A DNA stretch of 64,000 bases from Carya illinoinensis. Its lineage: Eukaryota > Streptophyta > Magnoliopsida > Fagales > Juglandaceae. The notes under the pieces are model-generated. The model was not told the origin of the DNA. It did no database searches and saw only the letters and a list, made by a program, of their open reading frames with translations. Positions 34,737-44,918 of the stretch are shown piece by piece (within the stretch, counting starts at the first letter, position 1; the number at the start of each line of letters is the position of its first letter). The stretch is taken from positions 496,001 through 560,000 of the forward strand of contig NC_056752.1 of NCBI RefSeq assembly GCF_018687715.1. Direction: 5' to 3'. The position numbers were made by a program, and so were the translations under genes.

Positions 34737-35983
34737 AAGCTCAAGTTGTCTACACAATGGGGTCAAGCACATCAAGGAAACAAGTATGAGCAAGAAGGGA
34801 ACAAGTTCACATTAAAATTATAGAGTAGTGTTGTAAATCTCTTCAAAATTCGAAATTAGGATTAATGCTCAAAATTAATATTTTATCATAAAACATTAAA
34901 ATACATTTTCCACATGTGCATGAATATTTTTGAAAATTAAATTTGAAAATTTTGAAAGATAATTGATTGTCATCTTTTGCATGTGCATGCCTTGATTAAA
35001 GGGTTGAACTTTGAAAATATTAAAGATGATTGATTGTCATCTTTCACATGTGCATGTTTTATTTGAATATTTTCAAAAGTGATTGATACTTTTTTAGACT
35101 TATACAAAAAGTAAAAGATTAGGTTTGAATTTTTTGAAAATGAAAGTGTGCTCATTTTTTCATATGCCAAAAGTAAAAGATTAGGTTTGATTTTTTTGAA
35201 AAAGTGAATGATGTTGTCTTTGACAATTGAAAAATAAGAACCTTTTATTTGAATTCTTTGAAAAAGTGAATGATGTTGTCTTTGACAATTGAAAAAGAAG
35301 AACCTTTTATTTGAATTTTTTTAAAAAGTGAATGATGTTGTCTTTGACATGTGAATCTTTTTAAATTTGAATATGAAGTCTCATATGCCTATAAATAGAT
35401 CAATTGAGAGCTTCACATATATAACACCAAGAGCATACAACATTCATTCAAAAATTTCATTCTCTCTTCTCTAAGCATTGACCCTTAATCCTTGTTCATT
35501 TTGAGAGATATAGTTTGCGCTGTATTGTTCTTATTTCACTCATTGAGGAGTGTTTTCTGATAACCTACCCACTATCAGCTCTTGTATCAGAAAAAGGGTG
35601 TGTATAACCTTTGTGTGTGTAAAAAGTATTCTACACGGGGAATAGTTGAATCACCACGTGTAAGGTGATTGCAAGTGTAGAGGGTGTTCTACACGGATCC
35701 TTTGTAGCGGTATTGTTCAAAGGTGTAATAGGTTTCTATCTCCACCTGAAGGGGGTTGAATAGTGAATTTGGGAATCCTCAAGGGGTAGCTTGAGGCGAG
35801 GACGTAGGCAGTGGAGCCGAACCTCGTTAACATACTGAGTTTGCTTCTCTCTTACCCTTACTCTTTATATTTATTGTTATTTTATATTTTGTTTATATTT
35901 TATATTATATATTTGATTTATAATTGTTATTTTTTTTATACAACTCAATTCACCCCCCTCTTGTGTTAGTCATCTGGGCAACA
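34737..35983 (+). repeat. 3' LTR of the SIRE-like copia, 5'-truncated
   Basis: Matches the 5' LTR from its base 92 onward, so the first about 91 bases and the polypurine tract are gone. It has one extra copy (about 60 bp, near 35205-35330) of the GTGAATGATGTTGTCTTTGAC repeat unit relative to the 5' LTR. Ends GGGCAACA before the ATAAT duplication. Confidence 0.92.
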
Positions 35984-35988
35984 ATAAT

Positions 35989-36128
35989 CCTTCAACTTCG
36001 ACTAACAAGGAACCCTAGCCCTAACCCTTACGATCTCAGCCGCAGCCCAGCCCCAACTCGTGGTTGGCATTAAAAAAGGCTCCGATCTCCATTTCCAAGT
36101 GCTGCTCCTTTCTATTTTCTCTTATCGT

Positions 36129-36178
<50 letters not shown>

Positions 36179-37696
36179 GCTTCACTGAATCACTAATTTA
36201 GCCTCTGATAATCATAGGAACTAAATATTAGTTTATTTATGCAAATATTTATGGATGTAGGAACTAGTGATTTCTTACTGCTGCTATTTTTTTTTTTTTT
36301 TTAATTTTTGTTTTCTGGATTGCAGACTCACTCATTGGATAAATTGTGACCTCATTCGATTAGTTTCTAATTCATGAAAACCCCATATTTGTTTGATGTA
36401 CGTTGATGATGGAAAACTGTATTTGGTTGGAGATCTCATATGCAGCTGTCGAGAGAGACTTAAAAAAAAATTGTAGAGGAAGACTTATCTTTTTGCTTAT
36501 TGATTGTAGTATTTCTATATTATTATAGGGAAGATTACTGTTGTAAGTTTGTACTTTCTATTTTATTTGTGATTTGTTTTCTAGTTTTTAATATTTTTCT
36601 ACTGATGTGGAACATTTTGATGGAAATGGAAGAGCCACTTTGGTATATAAGTATTATCCAAGGAATCGTTGGAAATGCAGATCATGCAGTGTATTGCCAA
36701 TTGTCATTAGGTATAAAACATTCATACCACCACACAATCATTCTACCATTTTTTCCACTCCCTCTATCAAATGTTATAAAGGTGGTCTAAGTTGACTTAA
36801 CACCCTATATATTACAAGACCTCCCTTGACAACATATATGGGTTCACACCCAACAATAATGGGTTTACTTTGTGGTTAGCATGTAACATTAAAGTCATTA
36901 GGTTATGCTATATAAATCAATCCCAAAGGCCAACCTATTTACTTAAAAGCATACCAAATATGTAAGTAGTTGATGCTAGTTTGCTTCATCTCTAAGAATC
37001 CCAGAACACAAGACATCCTGGTGGAATTTGCAAATGTTGTGTGGTGCAAAAAAATCCTGAATCATATACAGAAATTTACTTTTATTGCACACTTTAAAAT
37101 ATTCACATTTTTTAGACTATATGACATTCTCCTTTTCCCATTCCTTTATTTTATTTTAGTTTATTTTAATTTATTTTTTGGGAGGAAGGGGGTCCTTACC
37201 ATCTCTACAAAAATTCTTGGATTGCAGGTTTTTGGTGTGTTTCTTATGTAATGTAGTTTTTGACTGAATGGATAAAAGCATAGCATTTGTCTCAATACAC
37301 ACAATGGATTAATTGCTTATTATTACGTAATCATCATTGTTAGCATTGTAACTGCTATATTCGTTAATGTATCATCTTGTTAAAGTTTATGTGAAACTGT
37401 AGTCTTTTCACTTAGTTTTAGGTGGTTCGATCTCTCTAGGGGGTTTGACAAATAAAAAGAGTTCATGTGGATTGAACTTTTACTTGTTCATACTCTACTT
37501 TAGGAAGTTTTACTTATAAAAAAAAAAATAATAAGCTACTTTAGGAAGTTGCTAGAAAAAAATAATAATATCATTTTGCGTTATTTTTACATATCTACTT
37601 AACAGTTAGAGCTCTAGTTTGCTGGTTTTACTTCATGAATTTATCTTGTTTATGTTTATCTTGTTTGTTGTGTTCTACAGTTGTAGTTATTAAATC
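35989..37696. other. hAT element 5' region
   Basis: Continuation of the hAT element before its coding start. It includes a CCCTAGCCCTAACCCTTA stretch at 36012-36029, a (CT)n microsatellite (36132-36174), T-rich tracts and no supported exon. Open frames up to 96 codons here show no family signature. It probably represents leader and introns. Confidence 0.6.
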
Positions 37697-38016
37697 ATGG
37701 AAGGCACAAACACTCCTACATTCACAGCATCTTATCTTAGCATCCCAGCCCCAGAACAACTTATTGATGCTCTCAGTCTAATAGTTGATGAGTATAGCGG
37801 ACCAATAGACTCTTCGGTAGGCACTTCTAGTGCCTTCCATTCTACCCCTCACCCTCCACCTAGTAGTAAAAATCCTAAGAATAGGTTTGAGGTATGGTCT
37901 TACTTCACAAGGGTGCCCAATTGTGATCCCGAAGAACCTGTAGTTACTTGTAATTATGGTCATAGGCAATGGAAATGCCATCCCAAAGGGCAAGACACTT
38001 TGGGCATAAAAACACA

Positions 38017-39921
38017 TAGGGGTGAGAATCGGCCGGTCCGGACCGGCCATTTTTGGACCTGACCGGACCAAACTCAATTCGGTCCGGTCCCGGTCCAGGG
38101 GTTTTCCACCCTGGACCGGACCGAATGAAAATATATATATATATATATAATTTATATAAATAATTTTATAAATTAATTATATAATTTTTTACTTATACTA
38201 ATATTTATAATTATATACTAATACTAATAGTCTAATATGGTATTAAAAAAAATAATACTAATAGTCTAATATTATAATATACTATAGTTATACTTATACC
38301 AATATAGACTATATAGTTATATTAAATACTATAAGTAATACTAATACTAATATATAGCTAAATCACTATAAGTATAACTGTATAACTATATATATTTAGT
38401 ATGAATGTATTATTATATTCTTTAATGTATAACTATAATATATAGTACTGCTATATATATTAATATATTAACATATTATAAGAGTTATAGTATAAATTAT
38501 AATATAGAAATTATAATATACTAAATCACTATAACAATATAACTAATACTAATATATAGCTATACAATTAGTCTACTATTAATACTATTATATAGTTATA
38601 CTTTTCACTATAATTAGTATTAATATATAATTATATAGTTGTACTAATACTATTAGTCTATTATATAGTCTAAGACTCTTAAGTCTAATATAGGATATAT
38701 GGTTATAACTAATACTAATATTATTAATACTAATAATGTAGAAAATAGTTATACTAACTGATTGATTCAACATAACTAATACTACTGATATAATATAGCT
38801 ATACTAAATTATTAATAGTTTAATACAAATTACTGATAGTTATACTAACTGATTGATTCAATATAACTAAATATTACTAATACTAGTATAAGTTTATAAC
38901 TATATATATTACTAATAGTTATAGACTATCAGTATAGTCTATACTCATAGTCTATACTAATCGTAAATTATAATACTAATACTATAAGTAATACTATACT
39001 AATTTATACCATAACTCTTGTAATATGTTAATACATTAATATATACTAGTACCATGTATTATAGTTAATAGTTATATATTAAATAGTATAATAATACATT
39101 GATACTAAATATATATAGTTATAGACTTATAATGATTTATTTATTATGAATTTATATTTATAAATCATTATAAGTCTATAACTATATATATTTAGTATCA
39201 ATGTATTATTATATTATTTAATGTATAACTATTAACTATAATATATAGTACTAGTATATATTAATATATCAACATATTATAAGAGTTATGGTATAAATTA
39301 TAATATATCATATATGTATAAATTTATAATGTATTAGTATAGTTAACTTAATATGTAATATGTTAGTATTAAATCACTATAACTATATAGAGTATTAGTA
39401 ATATAGTATTTAATATAACTACATAGAGTATTAGTAATAAGAGTATTACTATTATTTAATATAGTATGACGTAGAGTATTAATAAATGTGTGGTGTTTGA
39501 AGAGATATAGTAATACTAGTATATTACATATAGTATTACTATTATTACATATAGTTATTAGTTATAGTATTAGTACTAGTGTATTATTAGTTATAGCAAA
39601 TAAATTAATAACTATTACTAATTTACTATATACTAATAGTATTAGCATATTATTAATATATATTAATATATATAATAGTATACTATATATATTAAATATA
39701 TCACAATATAATTATATAAGTATTAAATAAAATGTCATAGGATTTTAAAAAAAAAAAAAAAATAGTAAACTGTGGACCGGATCGGACCGAATGGGACCGG
39801 ACCGTCCCGGCCCCTAGGGAGTTCAGTTCGGTCCAGGATGGGAAAACCCTGGACAGAATAGGTCCGATCCGGTCCGTAAAACCTCCCTGGACCAGACCGG
39901 ACCGGATCGAACTCACCCCTA
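38017..39921. mobile_element. Non-autonomous hAT-like element in the BED domain
   Basis: 1905 bp starting TAGGGGTGAG and ending CTCACCCCTA, with perfect 8-bp duplications AAAACACA (38009-38016 and 39922-39929). No coding capacity. The ends are rich in GGTCCGGACC words, including a perfect 18-bp palindrome at 38031-38048. The 1.6-kb centre is AT-only repeats with a long hairpin (39001-39299). Precise removal restores the reading phase of the host transposase. Confidence 0.93.
39001..39299. repeat. Near-perfect long hairpin, 139-bp arms
   Basis: 39001-39139 and 39161-39299 are inverted copies around a 21-base loop. By eye about seven of 139 positions differ, all transitions. A direct, more diverged copy of the right arm lies at about 38385-38520. 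Confidence 0.9.
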
Positions 39922-41660
39922 AAAACACACATCTAATTTTGCCTCAAAAATCGTAAGAAGAATTTGGATAAGAGTCAAACATTCTTGGTCCCAGAAGCAA
40001 GAAGTAAAGGAGGGGAAGGGGAGAAGACATTAGGGATGGCCAAATACAATAAGAAAAAAATCCAGGCTGCCCTTGCTAGGATGGTGATAGTGGGCGAGTT
40101 ACCATTTAGATGTGTTGAGAGAGAAGGGTTTTGGGAATTTGTTAAATCCCTTAATCCTAGGTTTCCTATTCCTTTTCGATTTACCATAATGTGTGACTGT
40201 ATGAGGCTATTCTTAAGAGAGAATGATAGTTTGAAGAAAATGTTTTTGACCACCAAACAAAGAGTGTGCCTAACCACCGACACTTGGACTTCTATTCAAA
40301 ATATTAATTACATGCGTGTGATTGCTCACTTTATTGATAGTAGTTGGAAGTTTCATAAGCGGATCATTTCATTTATTTGGATTAGCGACCACAAGGGAGC
40401 AACGATTGGGAGAGAGTTGGAGGAGTGTTTGCTTGATTGGGGCATTGACAAAATTCTCACAATTACGGTAGATAATGCTACCTCTAATGACTCCGTTATT
40501 GATTGGTTGAGAACAAGGGAAATATGAAGTGCAGATTGTACTGCAGCTCATGAGTTTATTCACATGAGGTGTAAGGCACACATCTTAAACTTTATTGTGA
40601 GTGAAGGTTTGAAAGAGGTTAATAACTCAATTGTAAAGGTCTGAAATTTGATTAAGTATGTAAAGTCTTCTCCCCAAAGACTTGCCACTTTCAAGTCTTG
40701 TGTTGATAAATCAAAAGTTCAATGTTCTAGTTTTTTTGAGTCTCGACATGCTTACTAGATTAAATTAGACTTTTCTTATGTTGAACGTGGCTAAGAAGTA
40801 TAAAAAAGCCTTCCAACTTTTGCTTGACGAGGATCCCTATTCATGAGTTTATTTGTCTGATAATGGGCATGGAAAAGAGGGTCTAGGAGCTCCTAGGCCT
40901 CATGATCGGGAGATCATAAGAAACTTTTTAAAGTTTCTTCAAATATTTTATGGTGTCACATTACGTATTTCTGATACACTGTATGTTACATCAAATATTT
41001 ATGTCTAAGAGCTTATTGTAATTCATAAATACTTGAATAATTTTTGTGACAATAGTAATCAACGTTTGAGTTCAATGACTTTCAGAATGAAAATAAAATA
41101 TAATAACTATTGAGGTGATCTTGAAAACATAAATTGGTTGTTGTTTATTGCTGCCATTCTTGATCCACGGTTCAAATTGGTTAATCAAGCATATTAGTTC
41201 AAGAAAACATTGGATGAGGAGAATGGTGAGGAATTTGTTGCATTCCTAAAGAGGGATATGAAATATTTGTATGAATAATATGTAGAGTTTGGTGGTGGGT
41301 GCGTAACTAAGTCTAACATAAGTTGGAGTTAGAGCGGTATTTGTTAGAGAACATTGAGATTCCTACTGGGAGTTTCAAAATTTTAATTTGGTGGAAAGTC
41401 AACTCCACCAAGTATCCGGTTCTTACTCTAATGACAAAATATATTTTCACCATTCCAATCACCACTGTTGCATCTGAATGAACATTTAGCACAGGTGACC
41501 GTGTTCTGGATCCGTTTAGGAGTTCTTTAGCTCCTAGAACTATAGAGGCTCTTATATGCTCGCAAAACTTATTAAAGTCCACTTCTATATGCTTGAGTCA
41601 AAATTATTCAGAAGCCATTGATGATGCAAAGAGCTATAAGCTAGACTCAGGTAATGTATT

Positions 41661-42712
41661 TAGAGATTTTTTTAAGTTGTTATATAAGTTGATTTTGACA
41701 TTTTGTAATACTAATTTTCTATACTTTAACACGTTGATGTAAAATTAATCACTTCTATAGCTAGCATGCTTCATGAAAATGATTGACAATTTTGTTTATG
41801 ATATCTTATTTCAATTTTGCTTTCTTTATTTTTATAAATTTATATGGTATTTTATTTCCTTACTAATTTTGTACTTTTTTTTTCTTCAGGCACAAGTTGG
41901 AATGACATTTGTTGTAATTTGTATTGGTTCTATTGTTATAGGTTGCAACTTATTGATGGATGATGAAACATGAATTTTTTGGATAATTTGGGAGGATAGA
42001 TGATAGAATCTGGATAAGTTAGATGACGAGTGTTTTTAGCTTTGTGTTATTGTTTGTTGTTGTTGAAATAACAATAGCATGGGATGCTAGATTTGTTTTT
42101 TTTTTTTAACTTGTAATTTTGTACGAATGATTTTAGTTTGTAATTTTGGATTTGTATTTTTAATTTTTAATTTTGAATGAATGATTTTAGGTTTTAATTT
42201 TGGTTATGTATTTTTAATGTGTATTCTCATAGTTGGAAAATTTCTTGTTGCACGTTTGAATTTAGTTTTATTTCTTATAGTGTGATGGATTTTGAATTTA
42301 GTTTTATTTTATAGTGTGATGGATTTTGAATTTAGTTTTATTTTCTAGTGTAATGGATTTAATGTGTGTATCAGGTTCTAAGGAGTAAGGATTAAGTATC
42401 ATTGTGCGATAATTTTGGTTAGATAAATTAGAAATCTAAAATTATATTTTTAAAAAAAAAATTGATATAAGGCCCAAATCCAATTAGAGTCCCAAATTGT
42501 AAAATTGAAATGTCAACTAGGTTAAGTAAAAAAATCTAAAAAAAAAGCTCAACAAAAAAACCCAACTCCAACTCCACTTCGACAAGTCGAAGTCAGAGTC
42601 GGAGCAGAGTCAGTCGCATCCAAAGTCTGAGGTTGGATTCGGCCTCCGACAAAGTCAGAGTCAAAATTGGAGGACGACCATACCAACTTCGAACAGTCGG
42701 TGCTCTACCCTA
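41661..42712. other. hAT element 3' region and right end
   Basis: AT-rich 3' sequence. At 42140-42360 a TTTTGAATTTAGTTTTATTT(C/T) TATAGTGTGATGGA-type unit of about 50 bp recurs three to four times. The CGACTCC/GGAGTCG subterminal repeats (42560-42680) and the terminal repeat follow. Confidence 0.7.
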
Positions 42713-43255
42713 GTCAAATGACTTATTACTTCAATTTTTAATTGTCTTAAAATGGAGCAACCTCACAATGAAAACTAATTTTGAAAATTTAATACAATCT
42801 AGATAAAGTTGATGTTGAGAATCTTCCCACATTTGTTTACAATTTCTGTTGCCCAATTCTAGTAATGCAGGAGCTTGGCTAGTGGAAGACTCTCCTATAT
42901 TAACATCCTAAATATTTCCATGTAAATATCATTTAAAATTTCTTCAACATCATCAACATTTTATGTGCAGTCATTCTCATTAATATTGTTACAAACTTGA
43001 TTTTCATTCCATGTTTCCACATCTCCATGAAATGGTTATTGCATGTAATTCTTATCAATTCTTTTAATGAATAGATGATCATCCACCACATTTATAATTC
43101 TATAATTACCAATTTTACACTTGAAACAAGAACACCTGATCCTACTCAGTTTGTCTACATAACCACGTGCAATACTAATAATTGGTTTATCCCTTCTACA
43201 TATATTGTAAAAAAGTTATTAGTAATATGCATACAGATTTTGTCCATTTTGTTGT
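42713..43255 (-). pseudogene. CACTA-2 TNP2 transposase, N-terminal part
   Basis: Minus strand from an MDKICM start near 43252 through the Transpos_assoc region (IRCSCFKCKIGNYR, about 43140-43100) and an acidic linker to MWEDSQHQLYLDC.KFSKL.FIVRLLHFK (about 42860-42760), a standard TNP2 block. It ends at the hAT insertion and resumes at 28684. Several stops and at least one frameshift. Confidence 0.85.
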
Positions 43256-43782
43256 ACCTATCAAAAGTTTAAGAAACAAATTAACTTTGACTAAAACTAA
43301 TAGCATCGTTGAAAAGTATGTGTGTATGGAAAATTACAAATTTACCTGTGCCGAGCTCACAAGATAAACATATATACAAAAATTTGACAACAATGATCTT
43401 AGATTAATACAACACCCACCCAACACTATGAGTACCTATGTTGTTTTTTGAAACCCCTCTATATTATTTTATTCAGTTCAGAGCATAAATGCGTTGTTTA
43501 GCCATAACCTAACTTTTTGGTTTAAGTGGCTAGTAAATTCTTGAAGTCGGTCACTTGATTAGCACTTTCCAAATAATAAATATAAGAAGAGAGCTTAGGC
43601 CTCGTTTGGTTTCACAAACCATCTCATCTAATATGTGTAATCAAATGATGCCTTAATCACTCCATCATATCGAGTGACAATAATATTATTTCTTGGATCG
43701 CTTATAATATCTTGCATAGAGTTACACATTGTATTAACATATATTGAGATAATTTTAACCTATTCATATTTTTTAACCTAGT
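43256..43782. other. Unassigned DNA right of CACTA-2
   Basis: Should contain the CACTA-2 promoter and right end, but no TAGTG-type terminus matching a left end was found. 43588-43640 (GGCCTCGTTTGG..ACAAACCATCTCATC) is a fragment of a common GATGAG-type MITE. Confidence 0.4.
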
Positions 43783-44249
43783 GCAAGGGTAGCTCAATGG
43801 TAAAGCTATTGCGTAAGGCTCCCACCCTATGCAAGGCCCCAAGAATAAAACTGATGTTTTTCTTTGTTTTGAAAAAATATATATAAACCATTTCATTAAA
43901 TAAAATTTAGATTTTTCAATGTGTGCAAGGTCCCATAATACTAAATGTAATATTTAATACAATGAATTGTTTATATTTTTAAATAACCTTTTCAAGGTCT
44001 TACTAAATTGATGCACAAAATTTGTATTGAGTCTTCATTTTAAGTTTTTGTATTAAATAAAAATTCAAAAACATTTTATTGAAAGATTTTAAATAAAATC
44101 TCCTTATTTAAAATCCCATTTTATTGACAATTTTGAAAATATTCCATATAATAATTTATATTTTATTGTATTATAATTACAAATGACTTACTTAAGTTTC
44201 GCCTGAGGTTTCAATTTATATTGAGCTACCCTTGACCTAATGGTACTCT
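43783..44249. repeat. MITE-like element with GTAGCTCAA inverted ends
   Basis: Begins AAGGGTAGCTCAAT and ends ATTGAGCTACCCTT, inverted copies about 465 bp apart. Related sequence recurs twice: its left part at about 52075-52235 (shared CCCACCCTAT..AAGGCCCCAA) and its right part at about 57375-57615. The left end also looks like a tRNA A-box (TAGCTCAATGGTA), but no B-box is present. Three copies in one window indicate a repeat family. Confidence 0.7.
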
Positions 44250-44299
44250 TCTTTCATTGGTATTTAGAATGGATGTCTAATTAAGAGCAGCAATTGTAT

Positions 44300-44640
44300 A
44301 GTGCTACTATATCATTTAGGTTGTGGTTGGATAGTGCATTATTATTCAATATTTTATCATTATTTTTCACATAATTTTCACTATTATTTAATATTTTATT
44401 ATTTATTTTTTACTATTATTTACAGATAATCTGAAATCACATCACTATATAAATGTAACCTAGCATGGTTTGAATTGTAAAACCATTTCAGTTTGTCTTA
44501 TCTAATCGTTATAATTTTTAAATTTTCAAATAAAATATAATAAATAATTCTATTTTTTGAAATATAAAAACTAAAATAATATTAAAATTTAATATTTTAA
44601 TAATATTTTATTTAACTGTTACCTCGTTTCATGTCAATTC
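44300..44640. repeat. Remnants of two AT-rich MITEs
   Basis: 44320-44455 (TTATTCAATATTTTATCATTATTT...ATAATCTGAAATCACATC) and 44462-44640 (TTTGAATTGTAAAACCATTTC...AATATAATAAATAATTC) are non-coding and match the general layout of short hAT-type MITEs I associate with Fagales genomes. Family assignment is from memory of the pattern only. Confidence 0.5.
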
Positions 44641-44798
44641 ATTATCCAAATTGGGTCTAGACACTCTGTTTTTTAATGTTCTTCAAACGCGGCTCAAATC
44701 TACTAATGGGCTTCTAAATTAATCTTAGAAGGGGCTAAATTAATCTGAGCCCGAGTGAGGTGAGCTATTCTCTCTCTCTTCCTCGGTCTAAATTAATC

Positions 44799-44808
44799 TT
44801 ATATATAT
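44799..44808 (+). promoter_or_regulatory. TATA box of the 55-residue gene
   Basis: TTATATATAT lies 111 bp before the ATG at 44919, preceded by a CT-rich stretch (44769-44783). Start of transcription would be near 44830. Confidence 0.5.
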
Positions 44809-44918
44809 CGGTTCTAAAACCCGGAACCTGAAAGTGGAAGTGAAAGGTAAAAGCGCAGTCTGCATCCATATCCGAGCGCTCCTCAATTGAAGGAGCTAAA
44901 GCTTGAAAAACAATACAA

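Larger units (their letters stand above)
30102..35983 (+). mobile_element. SIRE/Maximus-like copia retrotransposon, internally deleted
   Basis: 5,882 bp with perfect ATAAT target duplications (30097-30101 and 35984-35988). It has a 1278-bp 5' LTR, a Met-tRNA primer-binding site, gag, protease and integrase. A deletion runs from the first part of reverse transcriptase directly into the 3' LTR, removing most of RT, RNase H, the polypurine tract and the LTR start. LTR length and a gag with a long central coiled coil suggest the SIRE/Maximus lineage. The two LTRs differ by only scattered bases by eye, so the insertion is young relative to its hAT host. Confidence 0.93.
37697..41660 (+). pseudogene. 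hAT transposase (BED finger, RNase H-like core, dimerisation domain), decayed
   Basis: Starts MEGTNTPTFTASYLS at 37697. A BED-type zinc finger (FEVWSYFTRVPNCDPEEP, CNYGHRQWKCHPKG, 37880-38010) is interrupted at its final histidine region by the element at 38017-39921. The frame resumes at about 39930 with the RICESLEEPER-like core (LDKSQTFLVP; LTTDTWTSIQNINYM with the first catalytic D; TVDNATSNDSVIDWL), then AAILDPRFKL near 41150. The hAT C-terminal dimerisation block follows (YPVLTLMTKYIFTIPITTVASE, then TFSTGDRVLDPFRSSL, 41410-41560). Stops occur at about 39935, 40525, 40641, 40757 and 41479, among others. It is a typical zinc-finger hAT of plants and non-functional here. Confidence 0.9.
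28685..42712 (+). mobile_element. hAT transposon inserted in the CACTA-2 transposase gene
   Basis: 14,028 bp with two later insertions; about 6.2 kb without them. Ends are TAGGGCTGAGCA and, inverted, TAGGGTAGAGCA. Flanks ATCAGATG (28677-28684) and GTCAAATG (42713-42720) agree at 6 of 8 positions, an aged 8-bp hAT target duplication. Both subterminal regions (28705-28830 and 42560-42680) are packed with GACTCCG/CGGAGTC words in inverted arrangement. It encodes a decayed hAT transposase on the plus strand. Removing the element and one duplication rejoins the TNP2 frame of CACTA-2 across ...SFDMLIDLL..., which confirms the borders. Confidence 0.92.
9946..43400 (-). mobile_element. CACTA-2: old CACTA transposon, split by two insertions
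   Basis: A minus-strand CACTA is recognised from its TNP2 transposase (43255-42713, then 28684-26510) followed by a Transposase_24-like gene remnant (11000-10560), the same gene order as in CACTA-1. It is interrupted by the hAT element (28685-42712) and by CACTA-1 (12207-24876). Removing both leaves roughly 7 kb. Terminal CACTA repeats were not found at either end, so the boundaries given are approximate. Stops and frameshifts are frequent; it is long dead. Confidence 0.75.

Noticed and set aside
36012..36029. Telomere-like CCCTAACCCTTA stretch
   Set aside because: Only two units; similar telobox words are common in plant leaders. No telomeric array.
43779..43784. TAGTG at 43779 as the right end of CACTA-2
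   Set aside because: The bases inside do not match any CACTA start near 10 kb and no 3-bp duplication is seen.
43783..43810. Possible tRNA gene or tRNA-derived SINE (A-box-like start)
   Set aside because: No B-box, no cloverleaf and no poly-A tail; inverted ends fit a MITE better.
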